Source: Saturnia japonica (taxonomy: Eukaryota; Arthropoda; Insecta; Lepidoptera; Saturniidae). From it: a DNA stretch of 64,000 nucleotides. Below the pieces are notes generated by a model. The model did no database searches. It saw nothing but the letters and a program-made list of their open reading frames with translations, and was not told the DNA's origin. The translations under genes and the position numbers were made by a program. The DNA lies in contig CM065321.1 in the NCBI GenBank assembly GCA_033032175.1, positions 7,524,501 to 7,588,500 on the forward strand, in the 5' to 3' direction. Shown piece by piece: positions 11,501 to 25,100 of the stretch (within the stretch, counting starts at the first letter, position 1; every line of letters starts with the position of its first letter).

Positions 11501-12289
11501 CAGGTTCCCGGGGATGGAGTGTGCAGGATCGGAGGGTCTGGCAGGAGACACCTGGGGCAAGACTATGCGATAACCGCAAAGGCCTAGATTCCCAGGCCCG
11601 TCCGAGTCTGGCTGTTTGCCTCTGAAGGAGACAACCAGCGGGCTGCTCGGGTCACGCCCCACTCACTTTAGTTAGCACCGTCAGGTATCCAGTGAGTGAC
11701 CACAAAACAGTGGATTTTCGAAAAAAAAAAAACAGCAAGTCGCACCGAAAAGTGCGGTTTACCGCGAGCGTTCGACACTTGTTGATGTACGATGAATATT
11801 GCGAGAATATATTTGAAATAAAATTTCAAAGATACGATCGCAATAGTATGGTCACGTGATGATCGAGAGCACAAACGGAGACACGTCCGTTCGCAACCAA
11901 GACCAAATCGGAACCCCCTGTATTTGTTACTAAAATGTTCGGGTCTTTATAACCGAACATATGTGTCTGTCAGAGTGGGAGAATCCGGTCCCTTGTTCCT
12001 TGCTTGCGTGTGGTCAATGCAGTGTGGACAATAGATGTCGTAGCCCAACAGATGCGGTAGCGGGTCGAGCGCCATGGTGCCGAGGAGCGTCCGCTTGGGG
12101 TATTGTTCTCGGCCGATCCCTTTCGTTATTTATTACGTTATTAATGTTGCGCTATTGTGAAGACGAAGTATCGGCGCTAGTCTTCCGGGTGGCATCCTGT
12201 GGAGCGCTTCCTCAATGCGGTGGTTCGCATGTGCTTAACGCAAGGATGAGATCGTATTTGTGATTGATAATATTTAGCTTGGTAGCAGC
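8539..12289 (-). mobile_element. Nested, internally deleted Jockey-family copy
   Basis: Read on the minus strand, this insertion carries about 1 kb of 5' sequence (12289-11310), ORF1 (11309 to about 9330), the last part of ORF2 and the family 3' UTR (about 9330-8634), then a short A-tail (poly-T at about 8626-8634 on the plus strand). The ORF1 end joins directly to the ORF2 3' end near 9330, so endonuclease and nearly all of the RT are missing. It lies inside another Jockey copy in opposite orientation. CACT flanks both junctions as a possible short target duplication. Bases 8539-8625, between the A-tail and the host element, are unexplained. Confidence 0.82.
9325..11309 (-). pseudogene. Jockey ORF1 (Gag-like nucleic-acid-binding protein), frameshifted
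   Basis: ORF1 proteins of Jockey-type LINEs bind the element RNA. Translation starts at the ATG at 11309-11307 (MSQTPPNAAEMAKNMQDL), a likely coiled-coil start. The frame then shifts at about 11064-11122, where a GTCGCAGCGGTGCGACG unit is duplicated, and continues through an Ala/Pro-rich region holding two related ~50-residue units, each with APPRVxSWRDxGSVARP. It shifts again near 10625, after which 10628-9477 encodes the PRE_C2HC-like domain and CCHC knuckles (CHNCQLYGHAARNC, then CVKCREDHPNREC). A third frame (9777-9325) carries a Pro-rich C-terminal part. Three frame changes make it nonfunctional as it stands, unless sequencing errors are involved. Confidence 0.82.
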
Positions 12290-13403
12290 TACACACTCAT
12301 CAAGTACACCGCCTCACGGAGCACATCACGTTGAACTTCTCTAAGTTACGTAAAGCTCGCCGTACACTTGCAGTCTTTTTTGACATTGCCAAGGCCTTTG
12401 ATAAGGTCTGGCACGAAGGATTAGTTTACATTTTGTACTGTCATGAAATCCCCGATAGATTAGTTAAAATAATCCGTGAATACCTCACAGATCGCACCTT
12501 TCGCTACAGAGTGGAAGGTGAGCTATCAACACCCCGCCCCATACGCTCAGGCGTTCCCCAAGGTTCTATCATGGCTACTAGCCTCTTTTATCTGTACGTC
12601 AGTGACCTACTTAGTCTCCCCGAGGTCAAGGTAGGTCTATATACGTTGACCATAGTCATATACGCATCTAAAAGGAACAGATTCTACCTCAAACGTAGAG
12701 TCCAGGTCCAACGCACCGTGACCACTCTCGGGGAGTGGTTTAACGACTGGCGAATAGCCATAAATCCCTCTTAAAGCGCCGCGATGCCCTTCAAGATAGA
12801 GGGGATACCGAAGAAACTCGAATCTCTCGAAGTCTTCCACCCACCCTCTCTAGCGGCACCTCAAGCAAGTGCCTTCTTAGGGCCTAAATTGAATAAAGAT
12901 TATTTTGATTATGATTTTGTTCCTCGGTGTGAAACCCTTGAGTCAGGCAGCCGCCCGCGTGATAGAACTGACACTATACGTGCAACACTTAGCTACTCAC
13001 AAACAAACATTAAACACATATGTACAACAGGCACATAGGTTCTGTAAGGACCTTTTTTTTTACGGTAGTCAGTGTAGATCATATTTCAGACTACTAAATA
13101 CATATACACATGTTCCTTCCTTCCTCCCAGGAGGAAGGAACATATATATTTGTATAAGTTAGTTTAGCTCGAATTTACGGATAGGGAATTAGTCAGATCG
13201 CGATTTCATTGTAATCGCGACAACCGCCCAAACCGAGGTCCGGCCACTTTGGCACCCTTGTGCGCGAGTTGTCCAAAACTTTCGCGGCTGAGTGACCTAA
13301 GCGCTCGCCCTCAAGTTCGGTGAAGCCGTAAAAGCCACCAGCGGCTCTATTTGAATAGGGCCCCTAAGGCTAACAGTATAGTCAGAAAGAAAAAGAAAAA
13401 AAA
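12290..13403 (+). mobile_element. Jockey copy 2, right part
   Basis: The copy resumes with RT sequence: FFDIAKAFDKVWH is intact at about 12378, but the YADD box is replaced by YTLT at about 12638-12649, so catalysis is lost. The frame stops at about 12774. A deletion then joins it to the 3' end of ORF2 and the family 3' UTR (12840-13390), which ends in an interrupted A-rich tail (13385-13403). Together with 8381-8538 it forms one old, inactive copy. Confidence 0.88.
12295..12774 (+). pseudogene. Reverse transcriptase fragment, catalytic box lost
   Basis: The frame is continuous for about 160 codons and covers RT blocks from the HQVHRLTEH region to NPS before a stop. Motif A Asp is present; the second catalytic box is mutated (YTLT). 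Upstream sequence lies at 8381-8538, on the other side of the nested insertion. Confidence 0.8.
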
Positions 13404-16034
13404 TGTGCATTCATTGAAAATGATATTGTGAATAATGATTGTGAGTACTTATGTACATTTTCATAAACTTGAAATTAGTGTGCATTTCATCATTTTCTGA
13501 ATTACAAAAAAAAATACATGTGAAGGTTTCACTTCTACCGCGTGTGAATTGCACACAATTTTTTTTAATGCTTTTTAATTTTCAACAAATCTTTGTCACA
13601 GAGTACCTTAATGTGGCTCATGTATAAGAGATAGGCATATGCTATCGTTGACCTTTTTTAGATATACTAAGGATCAATATTGTTGTAAAACACTGTATTT
13701 CCGTATAATTAACGATTACGCCAGCGCACGCGGTTAAAGCAGTTCGGGAGAGCCTAGACTTCTGACTAACGTAATAATAACCAATAATAAGGCTATCTGA
13801 GTTGTAGCCTAATCTTATATAGCCTATATTGTTCTTCGCGAGTCTGGTTATCATATACAAAAATAATTTTTCAAATCCGACCCGTAGTTCCAGAGATTAG
13901 AGTGTTTAAACAAACAAGCAAACAAGCTTTTCCACTTTATTATACTAGTCTAGTAGTACTATAGATGATAAACGAATATCTGCGCAAAGCTCACGGAATT
14001 TCAAATTGGAAATCCTATTCTTTCTTTGCTCTTTGCTATTATAAGTATGCCTTTTATAATATCGTTGTTCCGCACGAATAAAATAATAAGCATTTTTATC
14101 TTTAATTAATTAGCGACGGGCAACCGCAGGGTCACCACAATACCGACGGTATTCCGTATACAAAGCGAACAAAAAAATAAATGATAAAAGACGTTTAGTG
14201 TAATCCAGTATCACTAACCTATTTATTATACGAATTTATAGTTACTATTTATAGTTTTTTTTAAGGTGGGGGGAGATGAAATAAAACTACTTTTATTTAA
14301 TATTTATTTATAATAATTGCAATCTGTCACATAATAATATTGTAACACCCAGATTCATATGAATTCTGACAATTCTAGTAGTCTAAATAAATCACAGAAT
14401 ACATGTTTGTTGAAAATATGAAGACAAAAGTATTAAAAGTTATTATTATTACGTGTATTTTAATGGTTCTTAATTATTAAAAAAAGTAAAAATTAATTCT
14501 AATCAAAACCAGTAGGTATTCAGAATAATTTCAAATTCTAATAGGCAGTTCAATCAAAATTGTATTGACGAAAATGAACGTGCATCTGTGATCATTCGAC
14601 TTTATCAAGTACCATGAATTTGTTACCAGCATTTTTAAACACCCTTATAACAAACCTGAGCAATTACACTCTTTCATACTTTTTACAACTGGATCTACTA
14701 TAAGTCACTACAAAACAAAACTTTGAAATAGTTTTACCACCACAATAATATTAAATACTAATATTATAAAACACCTGAAAGTTCAAAGACGACAGACGAG
14801 TGCCTTAAAGCCCAAACTCCAAATACATATTATGTATATCCCTTTAATATTACTTTACCTCAACTGTTTTCATCTAATTGAGTCTTTACTGCTTTAAACA
14901 TAATAACACTTCATGTGTACCTACTACTTCATTTGTAATTGCAATTTAAAAATAATTGTTTTAGCAATAAAATAGATATCACGAACTTCTAAAGTGTAAA
15001 ATGATTAATTATAATCCAAACAAACAAGACACAGATAAGATTGTATTGGGTGAAGTTTGAAGTTATCATTAATTTCGTGGCTAAGCAAAACTATTTACAT
15101 AAATATTAAATTGTACGTAGTATATACGCAAGCACGTGAATCTAAACGTTAAAAATAATAACAAGAAAACATTATTATATTAAATTGTAAAAGAAAAACG
15201 ATATTTCTATACAAGAATAGTTATAAGCAAAGATTTGTTTTTCATTTTTGCAAGAAAAATGCCTGTTTATTTATTACATAGAAACAACATTTTTTTAATA
15301 CCTAAAAAAGAGAAGGAATGAGTTTAATATATATAGTTCAACGTAGAAACCTTGACCCACATCACGGTCATTGAAGATACTTTTACTAATTAACATAAAC
15401 ATTTTAATTACTTACACCACTCGAAGGAAAACAAAAAAATGTACTGAATGACCCTCAATACACGTTACCATATTCGTTTAAGGTATTTGCAGTATGTTCA
15501 TAAATAACTTTTTTAAAGGAAAAAATATGAAATTAACACAATCACAATGTACTTATTTTCAGGGTTAATTCCAATAGTGTAGACTGAACTGAAGTTCACA
15601 GTAGGGCATTTAATAATTTTTTTAAACTTATCTGTTAGCCATTTAGGTACATATTATAATATATATCTTGCATTACGTAAATTTCGAGTAGATATAATAT
15701 ATAGTCAATACCTTTAGACGTGCTATATTTCTACACACTGCACAATATTACAAAGTAGCATTGACAGACTTTTTTTTAGTTTTAATGACAGTCAAATAAA
15801 TTGTTTAAAATTAATTACATACCAAAATAATAATTACAGAAATGCTATATTCAATAATAAAACGTATGTCTTTTGACAATAGATACATTTTTTTAAATAT
15901 AGATAATTTGTCTATTAATACAACGTAAACATGTAGTTTAGGCAAAAGTAATACAATGTAAGACAGTAAAAGCAATGTAGTTGGTGTAAGCATGCGGTAG
16001 CCGCAACGGATGACGTGTGGTGGGCGCGTCAGTG
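13404..16034. other. AT-rich 3' flank of ubiquilin
   Basis: No coding exon was recognised. The part next to 16034 is the ubiquilin 3' UTR on the minus strand. Minus-strand AATAAA motifs, read as TTTATT, occur at several places, for example near 15273-15283, and any could be the polyadenylation signal. A short repeat of family C lies at 13862-13965. Confidence 0.5.
13862..13965 (+). repeat. Dispersed repeat family C, short copy
   Basis: The block order (ATCCGACCCGTAGTTCC, AGATTAGAGTGTTTAAAC, then CTTTATTATACTAG) matches the 3' ends of the copies at 50745-51005, 59005-59150 and 62160-62445. Confidence 0.65.
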
Positions 16035-16111
16035 TTAGCTCATAGAGAGTTGCCCGAGGGCCAATAGCCTCTCCACTGCTGCGTTCACGTCGCCGAAAGT
16101 TGCGATTAGAG
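16035..16111 (-). CDS. Ubqn: Ubiquilin exon 11 (last)
   Basis: Encodes residues 506-530 and TAA (16037-16035): [20 protein letters not shown] completes the UBA domain. Acceptor TTTACAG. The exon is easy to miss because it is only 77 nt. Confidence 0.95.
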
Positions 16112-19100
16112 CTGTAAACAATCATACCATCATCACCAGACACTTAATAAGTAGTCGATCACAAGAATCACATACAATAAATTAGTACAATTGTAAATTA
16201 CTAATTGATTTTTGAAGAAATAAATTTTATATTGTACAAAATAGGCGAGTTTGTGATATTTTTTCATTTCAGGGATGTTACTGTTACGAGATTTCGGAAT
16301 TGAAAATCGACATTCAAGAATATTTAATCGGTTTTGGGTTAGATAAGGATATGAAATTATTTCAGATAATTAACATTTTTCAAAAGATTGTATTTACAAG
16401 GAAAGTAAGACGTATTTGAACAATTGTAGGTAAACTATTTAAGACAAACTGTGCCCGCGGGTCAACTATCCCATGACCTTCTTCAAGGTACAATTTATCT
16501 CTATACCAAAATTCATCGAAATTAGTTCAGCGGTTTAGGCATGAAAACGTACAGAGTTACTTTCACATTTGGGGTATTCCACGCGAAGCAAACAGGTAAA
16601 AAATGTTGCTGTTTCAGATTTTAGTAATTTTTGATTATATTATACCTAGATATGTCCTCGATGCAGATACAAAATGTTTTACAGTATAATGTCTGGTTTA
16701 CGAGTTACAGGACTATGAAGTTTTGAGTAACCGGCAGGTATATGCTACTTCTAATGGCATTATTCAGTTTTAAAAACATAGAATAAAATTAATTATGCTG
16801 TGTAATGTATACTTCATCTATTGAGCGTTTTATTTAACTTCTGAACCGGACCTTATATTGTAAAAGTATATTATATCTGGATCGAGGACACATCTAGGTG
16901 TAATATAAACAAAAATTACTAAAATCTGAAACAGCAACCTTTTTTACCTGTCCGTGTACCCCATTTAAAATATTATAGTATGGATAAATCTTAGTTAAAT
17001 TTTAAGTAATTTATGGTATCCCTACATTGTCTTATTTGATTCCTTAGATTTAATATGAGTAACTAAATCTAAATTTGACTCTCTGTTGGAAATTATTCGA
17101 AACATTTATTTATATATGGGATATCGTCATGATTATGGAGTTCCATATCACTCCTAGTACTTTTCTACAAATACCTTGAAGTTTCAAGTGTATAATAAAG
17201 TAGATCACCTTGCAGATTAGCATCCCTGTTAAGGAATCCCATAGCAGCAAGTTGTTCTAACTGTTGCGAGTAGCGTTGCTCTGGCGGCTGTTGGGCGTTT
17301 GCTTGGTTATTTGACATTGCGGACATCATTCGTTGCATAAACTGAATTAAAAAAGAAAAAACAATAACATCGATATAAAATTATTGTCTGCATTAAATGA
17401 TTTTCATCTATTATTATTATATTTTGTTTTAATATAAGGTAATCGGTTTACAATTAGAATACACGAAATTTTCCACGTTTTCCTGATATAATTAATTAGT
17501 TGTACAAATAGTGTAAATATACTTCGTTCCTCATAAGAAGGCTTGAATGACACATGTCAAATGTTTATTTTAGAGATGCAGCATAACAAAAATTGGAAAT
17601 TGATTACACATTTAACAATACTTTTTTAGAGCTAAATAAATATAATTAATAACATGATAATGATTTAAATCAATTTGTTACAAGAACCATATCAAATTTG
17701 GCGCAATATTTTCTGTAGTTTGGAGCAATAAATAAATATTTTCTGCAGTATTTGACTTAAGCAACCAATATTTTTCGATTTCATTTATTAAAAGTGTAAG
17801 ATGGCTACAAGTTATCAATAAAAAAAATTAAAAAATTGTACTCTGAAAAAGCTGTTGGTCATTTGACGTCATAGGATTAAGCAAATTTCATGTCAGATCT
17901 TATCGAGTAAAATTCGCCATGTAGTCTTCTTCTTCTTGTTTTGGCGCCGCAATAAGTACGTGCCAGTGTCAATGTTTTTAGGCCTTCGTAGTAGTAGGTA
18001 TTTTGTATTTAAAGTGGCATCTGACAAGATGGTGGCTCCCTTATTAGAATGATCTAGGGAGTTTTTGTGACATTTCATAATAATTGCTTTCAGTTTATAT
18101 TTACAATCCACTTAAAAACACTAACTAAAGTATATCACGCAAAACACAACTAATTTTACATAATATAGTCAAAAACCGAAGTTAATGAATTAGAAATAAA
18201 AACCACAACTTGTCATTTCAAGATTCCGCCAAGAACTCCGCTATGTAGTCTGTGCTGTGACATTGATATAAAAAGTATCGAGATTTTTACAATGATGATC
18301 CTTTGCTAAATATCTAATGTTTGTTTTCGACCCTTATGACGTCACAGCAGACAAAATATATAGACTAATATGGCTGACAGCATTTTAGCCTACTTACGAA
18401 AAGTAAGCTTTTAAAACCAAATTTTGCAGTTTTAATAGTCCTAAAAAATATGGTAATATTTTTTTCACTAATCGGACAATAATTAATCATTTAAGAACTA
18501 CTTTAAAAGAAGTGAAATAGCCTATTGAAGTAAACTTTATAACAACAGGCTAACATATTAAAAGGGAAACAAAAATCCTTATTGCAACAAAAAAGTATAT
18601 TTTTCTATTTCATCTGTTTATTTGACTCATACTTAATATACAGCCAATGTTAGTCCCACAATTAAGACGAATCTAACGACAACTCGTATGCAGAAATCCA
18701 TCAAGCCATTTAGGCACAGAGCCTGCCATAGAAATAGACATACATACACACATATATACATACATACGCTCAAAAAATTAACCTCTTTTTTCGCAGTTGG
18801 TTAAAAAAAAAACTATAAAAACAATTGCGATCACAATCTGTTCCAGATTGAATTATACAATACCTTAAGCCAAACAACAAGATTAATCCTTCCAGTTAAT
18901 ATTCTTTGTTGCGTGTTGTGGCAGTAAAGCAATGATAGTTCAGTTGGTAGTGTGTACGGACTCACACCAATCAACGTGAGTTCGAATCCCTGCAATGAGC
19001 CTGAGCTTTCGGTGAAGGAAAATATCGTGATTGAACCATAGCATGGTGGAAGAGTTTTTTCTAATAACCTCCTGGCTAGCTACCACCCTCAAGTTGAAAA

Positions 19101-22100
19101 TCTGTCGCCAAGTACCAATAGGTGTATTCCGGCAGATGCACAACGCTAAACCTATAACGATTTAAAAAAAAAGGAATTACGTAAATAGTATATTGTTTCG
19201 AAATAAAATATAAACTAATAAATTTATTGTACAACGGCATTTAAAACAGCGTTCAATTAATTTTCTAATTTTTTGACACTAGTCACTAACTAATACAAAT
19301 TAATGACGCGCGATAATTCACGAACACTAAGTTTCGTCGTGGCCGAAACCGAAACTGCATCTCCGGTCGGTCATTAATATTCGTAAAAGACTCAAGTACC
19401 TGTGAGAAGATCTCAGAGTTCTGTTGTTGCCTGGGTTGAGCGGGATTGGCACCATCAGCAGCAGCAGCAGCAGTAGCGGGGGTGGACGTTGCAGCAGGGG
19501 CAGGCGGAGCGGTATCCGGAGCAGCTGTAGCACCGGCCACGCCCATACCTAATGTATTAACGAGGCTCGGAGCTGCAGCACGCAGTTGCTCCATGCCTTG
19601 CTGAATTTGAAGGAGTGCATTGAGGGCCTGAAAACAAATTGAATGATTTATAGACAGAAATTCTTATATATAAAACCTTGTGTGAATCTATTAGTCATTC
19701 TATAATTTCTAAACAACTTGACTGATTCCAGCTTATATTAGGTCCTTACATATGAAATTAGCGTTTTGTCGTACTGACCACTTTGATCTGAAATATCTCC
19801 TCTTTGGTTAAGAATTCCAAATTCAAATTTATAAATTCATTTAGCTGGTACATTTGAGTTTTGAAAACAGTCATTCATTTATTTTTTCCTCATTATTTTT
19901 TTCTTTGGCGTCGCTTATTACCGCACAATGAAAAACATTAAATATCGCTATATTTACGAGTACGAGTTCTACCGTGGCACCAGTGCTGCAGAAACAGCTC
20001 GAAGGATTAATGATGTGTACGGCGCTGGTGTCGCAAAAGAAAGCACGGTACATTTTTGGTTTCAACGTTTTCGTTCTGGAAGTTTCGACCTTCAGAACCA
20101 ACCCCCCCGTGGACGGCCGGAACCCAAAGTAGAAAATGAAGAATCAAAGGCTATTTTGGAAGAGGATCCATCACGAAGCACTTCATAGATAGCTGCAGGC
20201 TTCGGGGTAAGTGATAAAACTATGTTAATCCACTTGAAGCAAATCGGGAAAGTAAAAAAACTTGAACGATGGGTACCTCATGAATTGAGTGAAACGAACT
20301 TGCAAACAGGCGTCGACTGCTGTGTTACTTTGCTCAACCGACACAATAATGAAGGGATTTTAAATCGAGTCATTACTTGTGATGAAAAGTGGATACTGTA
20401 CGATAATCGGAAGCGCTCGTCGCAATGGCTGAACCCTGGAGACCCAGCCAAATCCTGCACTAAACGAAAATTGACTCAGAAAAAGTTATTTGTGAGTATT
20501 TGGTGGACTAGCACCAGTGTCGTTCACTACAGCTTTCTAAAATCTGGCCAATCGATTACGGCAGATATCTATTGTCAGCAACTGCAAACCAAGAAGGAAG
20601 AACTAGCTGCTAAACAACCGGGATTGGTCAATCGCTCTAGGCCACTGCTGCTTCACGACAACGCAAGACCAGACACTGCACAACTAACAACCACTAAGTT
20701 AGATGAGCTACAATTGGAATGTCTGCGACATCCACCGTACTCCCCAGACCTTGCTTCAACAGATTACCATTTTTTCCGGAATTTGGACAACTTCTTAGAA
20801 GGAAAAAAATTCAACTCCGATGCGGCAGTCCAACCCGCCTTCAAAGAGTTTATTGATTCTCGCCCCCATGGTTTTTTTAGTAAAGGGATCAATTAACTAC
20901 CTATGAGGTGGCAAAAGTGCATAGATAACAACGGTGCATTATTTGGTTAATTAAATATATTTTACAAAAAAAAGATTGACTTTATATTCCTCCCGTACAA
21001 AACGCCAATTTCATATGTAAGGACCTATTAACATAATATACCTTTATTTATTTCATTGAAGCAATGGTCGAGTTATTAACTATTACTACCCAATCATTAC
21101 GTTACCAGATTTCTATCAGTATGAAAGTTGGATATTAATTTCATTGTCAATATATAGGATACAGAAATGTAGTAAGGTAAACACAATAAAGTCCGTTTTT
21201 TTAGTCGTGAAATAAAATGGCATTTCACCTGTTGCTATTTAAGCGGATATAAAAAAAGTTATGTCCAACAAATTAAGGTAATCTAAAAGTGTACGAGAAT
21301 TATTTATTATGCCTATTGTAAAGTTTTTCTGAAATTGAAAAAACATTGAACCCGCCAAAGAAGTAGGCCAAATAAAGTAGACAGAAAAACATTCTTAATT
21401 TTTTTTGGTTTTTGTGATTAATTTGCCATAATTATGTATATTTTATAGTCTTCTAAATTGTGAAATGATAATAATAAATTACAAAAAATTACAAATAAAA
21501 TACAAAACATTTGAATTAATTAATAAAAATCATCAATTCAGTAGTTACAATCTTAAATTAATGTGGCAACAATATTTTCAAGTTTGTCATTAGTAATAGG
21601 CAATTTACTCCACGGAATTAAAAAATGGAGTATAATTGAATATTTGAGGAGGTACTGAGATAGAACCTGGAGCCGATTAAGACAAGTGCATGTGCAAGAT
21701 GCATGTGAATAAAAAAATTTATTTAAAGCTAGCGTAGATGCATAGTTGCATATATGTACTAATAAAAACAATTTGAAATAATATGTTGGGGAAAAACTTT
21801 CTTCGCAATTTTTATAAAAGTTTATTTACAGTGTATATAGGCTGTTTTGTTCGATGACTTTCTGTCTTTTTGTAGGTAGAGACATGATCACGTTGCTGTA
21901 GAAACTTTGGTACTTCTGATCAAAAAACGCGACAAATAGTTTTGGCAGTTCTCTCTTGATGTTAACCTTACAGAACCTAAAGAATTCTGAAGAGACCGAA
22001 ACAGGCGAAAATCTGAAGGTGCATGGTCGGGGCTATATGGTGGATGCACTAACACCTCCCAGCCAAACTCTCTTAGTTTTGCAGAGTGGCTAAAGATGTG

Positions 22101-25100
22101 TGTAGTCTAGCGTTATCGTGGTAAAAGACCACACCTTTCCTGTTGATCAATTCCGGCCGCTTTCTCTCAACTGCTTCCTTTAATCTCATCAGTTGTGGGC
22201 AGTAGATCCGAATCGATGGTTTTCGAAAGCTCATAATGAACAATACCCTTCCAGTCCCACCATACACACAGCATCACCTTATTTCGAGTTAGCCCAGGTT
22301 TAACCACAGTCTGTGGAGCCTGGCCGACCTTAGACCACGACGTTTTTCGCACGTTCTTATAGTACATGATCCACTTTTCATCGCCAGTTATCAATCTCTT
22401 CAAAAACGGCTTGGTTTCATTACGTCTCAATAATGAATCTCAAATGAGTACACGGTTCATTAGGTTTCTTTCAGTGAGCTCGTGTGGCACCCAAATATCG
22501 AGCTTTTTGGTAAAGTTCTTCAGCTACATCGTAACTACTGATATGCCGATCTTGCTCCACTTTTTCAAAAATGGCGTTCATTTTATTCGTAACAGGACGA
22601 CCAGAGCAAGGTGCATCTTTAACATCAAAATTTCTGGACTGAAAACTTTTGAACCAACTTTGTGCTACTCTTACTGACACTGCATTAGGTCCATAACATC
22701 ACAAATTTTTTTCGCTGCTTAAGTTGCCTTTTTTGTAATCATATTTTAAAATGTATCGAATTTCTTCATTAGATTCAATCATTACCGGGAAACAACTTTT
22801 TTTATATAATTTTATTGTGACCAAAACCAGCCAGATACAAATAGTACAGCTAAAGAAATTTTATAACAAGTTTATACCTACGTTATGCGAAAACACTTTT
22901 TCCCCGACCTAATATATTTGCAGCAATATATTTATATTTTTATTACATAAAAATTGTGCTTCAATCATTCTGCTTAGTCTGGTGTATTCTAGTGCTTATG
23001 CTGGTACTTATTATGATAGATATCATAAATCACCTGTGTATTTGATCTAAAAATATCAGTATTGTTCTTATGTACCTACCTGAGGATTAGACATCATTTG
23101 TTGCATTTCAGGATTTTGTAGTTGGGCTAGTAGTTGGGGCATCATTGTACGAATCTGATCTTGTAATTGAGGATTATTGGCGAACATAGGATTCTGAAAG
23201 AAGAACATTTATATTTACATACAACTTGATGGTTTTTTAAATATACTATCATCTATAGCAACTGGCCGCTACTTTATTTGCTTTAATCTATAAAATAAAT
23301 AAAATTAAAGTGCCTGTTTGTAATGCCAAAATAACAGTTTTTTACTAAATGCATATGAAAGTATACACGACACCTACAGTGGTGGTCATATAATTAGAAA
23401 CCCTTCTTATGAATAAGGAAAGTATAACTTCAATGTACAAATGTTCGTACAAAATATACACATTCAATAATTAATAATCATGCAATAATATAGCCACTCA
23501 AATAAAAAACTCATTAAATGCATGAAATATAAAACATATCTTACTTTTAATTACAAAATGAGTCTTACACATGTATGAGTTTATTTTCTGTTACTGGCCG
23601 CTTGGACACCTAATTAGAAACATTTAAAAAAGCATCCATAGCTCGTTTTTTTTTAAATTGGATAATAACATTTCTATATTGGCTTTTTCTATTATTTTGG
23701 TAGCAATTCAAAATATAAGCTGAATTTCATTTTGTTCAAAATGGGCAAAAATAAAAGTTGTGACGCATCAACTAGGCAAATAATTGTTAATTTACATATA
23801 AATCATAAGTGGGCGTAAAGAAGAATAGCTGAGCATTTAAATTGTTCTGTTAAGAAAGTTTTTAATGCAATTGATCATTATAAAACACATGGAAATGTTG
23901 AAAATTTTCTTAGAAAGGCTTGGGCAAGAAAAACCTCTCCCAGAGAGAAGATACGCTAATCGTTCGTGTTGCTAAAAAAGACCCAAATAAAAGGCTCCAG
24001 CCAGATTAAAAATGAAGTTTTTTCGCCTGATGACCCGAGAAACATCTCGTCAAGACTGATACGCCGAAGATTAGTGCAAGCTAAATTGTTTGGAAGAATC
24101 TCTCGAAAGGTACCGCTTCTTACCAAGCAACACCGAGAGAAGCGATTATTATTCGCTAAAAAATATGTTAATTGGACGGTACGAGAATGGAAAAAAGTAT
24201 TATGTTCAGATGAAACAAAAATAAATATGGTAAATTCCGATGGAAAGCGCTATGTTAGACGTCCTGTAAACAATGCTTTTAATTATAAATAAATACACGT
24301 CAAAAACGTTTGTTTACGTCGTCGTAAAGTCAAGCACGGTGATGGTAACATTAAAGTTTGGGGGTGTTTTTCTGGATGTGGAGTTGGACTCGTTCGGAAG
24401 ATTGAAGGTACAATGTATCAATGGCAATACAAATATATCTTAGAGCACACAATGATCCCCTACTCGGACGATCATTTGCTTGTAACCTGGATCTTTCAGT
24501 ATGACAATGACCCTAAACACACGGCCAATACTGCCAAATGTTTCTTTAGCGAACAGCGTATATCCGTTTTAGACTGGCCAGCAAATAGTCCGGATTGAAA
24601 CCCGACAGAAAATCTCTGGTATATTGTTAAAAAGAAAGTCTCAAACAAACGTAACACCAGTCAAAACGAACTATATGAAGTATTTGTTGAAGCATGGAAT
24701 TCAATCCCCCTAGAATAATGTATGAAATTCATTGAATCAATGCCACGTCCTTGCAGTGCTGTTATTGAAAATAAGGGATACGCCACTAAATATTAATTAT
24801 AACTATTGGTTGGCTGTGGATGTGGGTAGCTATTTCGTAAATAACAATACTAATTACTAATACTTAAAAAATATTGTTTTTTATACTTTTTTGTTGTTGT
24901 TGTTTCTAATTAGTTAACTAACCATTATTGTTGATACCTTAACACTGATTTAAATGTTTGTCCGCAATGTAATATTGAAACTGCACTTGTGTAATGGGAT
25001 TTATATTGCTTTTCTAATAAATGATAAATCCTTGAACATATTGTTGTCCTATTAATTGTTTAATTTCAAAATATATATGATTGCGGTGAAGTATCTTACA

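Noticed and set aside
18930..19000. Possible tRNA gene
   Set aside because: A and B boxes are present, but it is followed by a SINE-like body and no complete cloverleaf is apparent.
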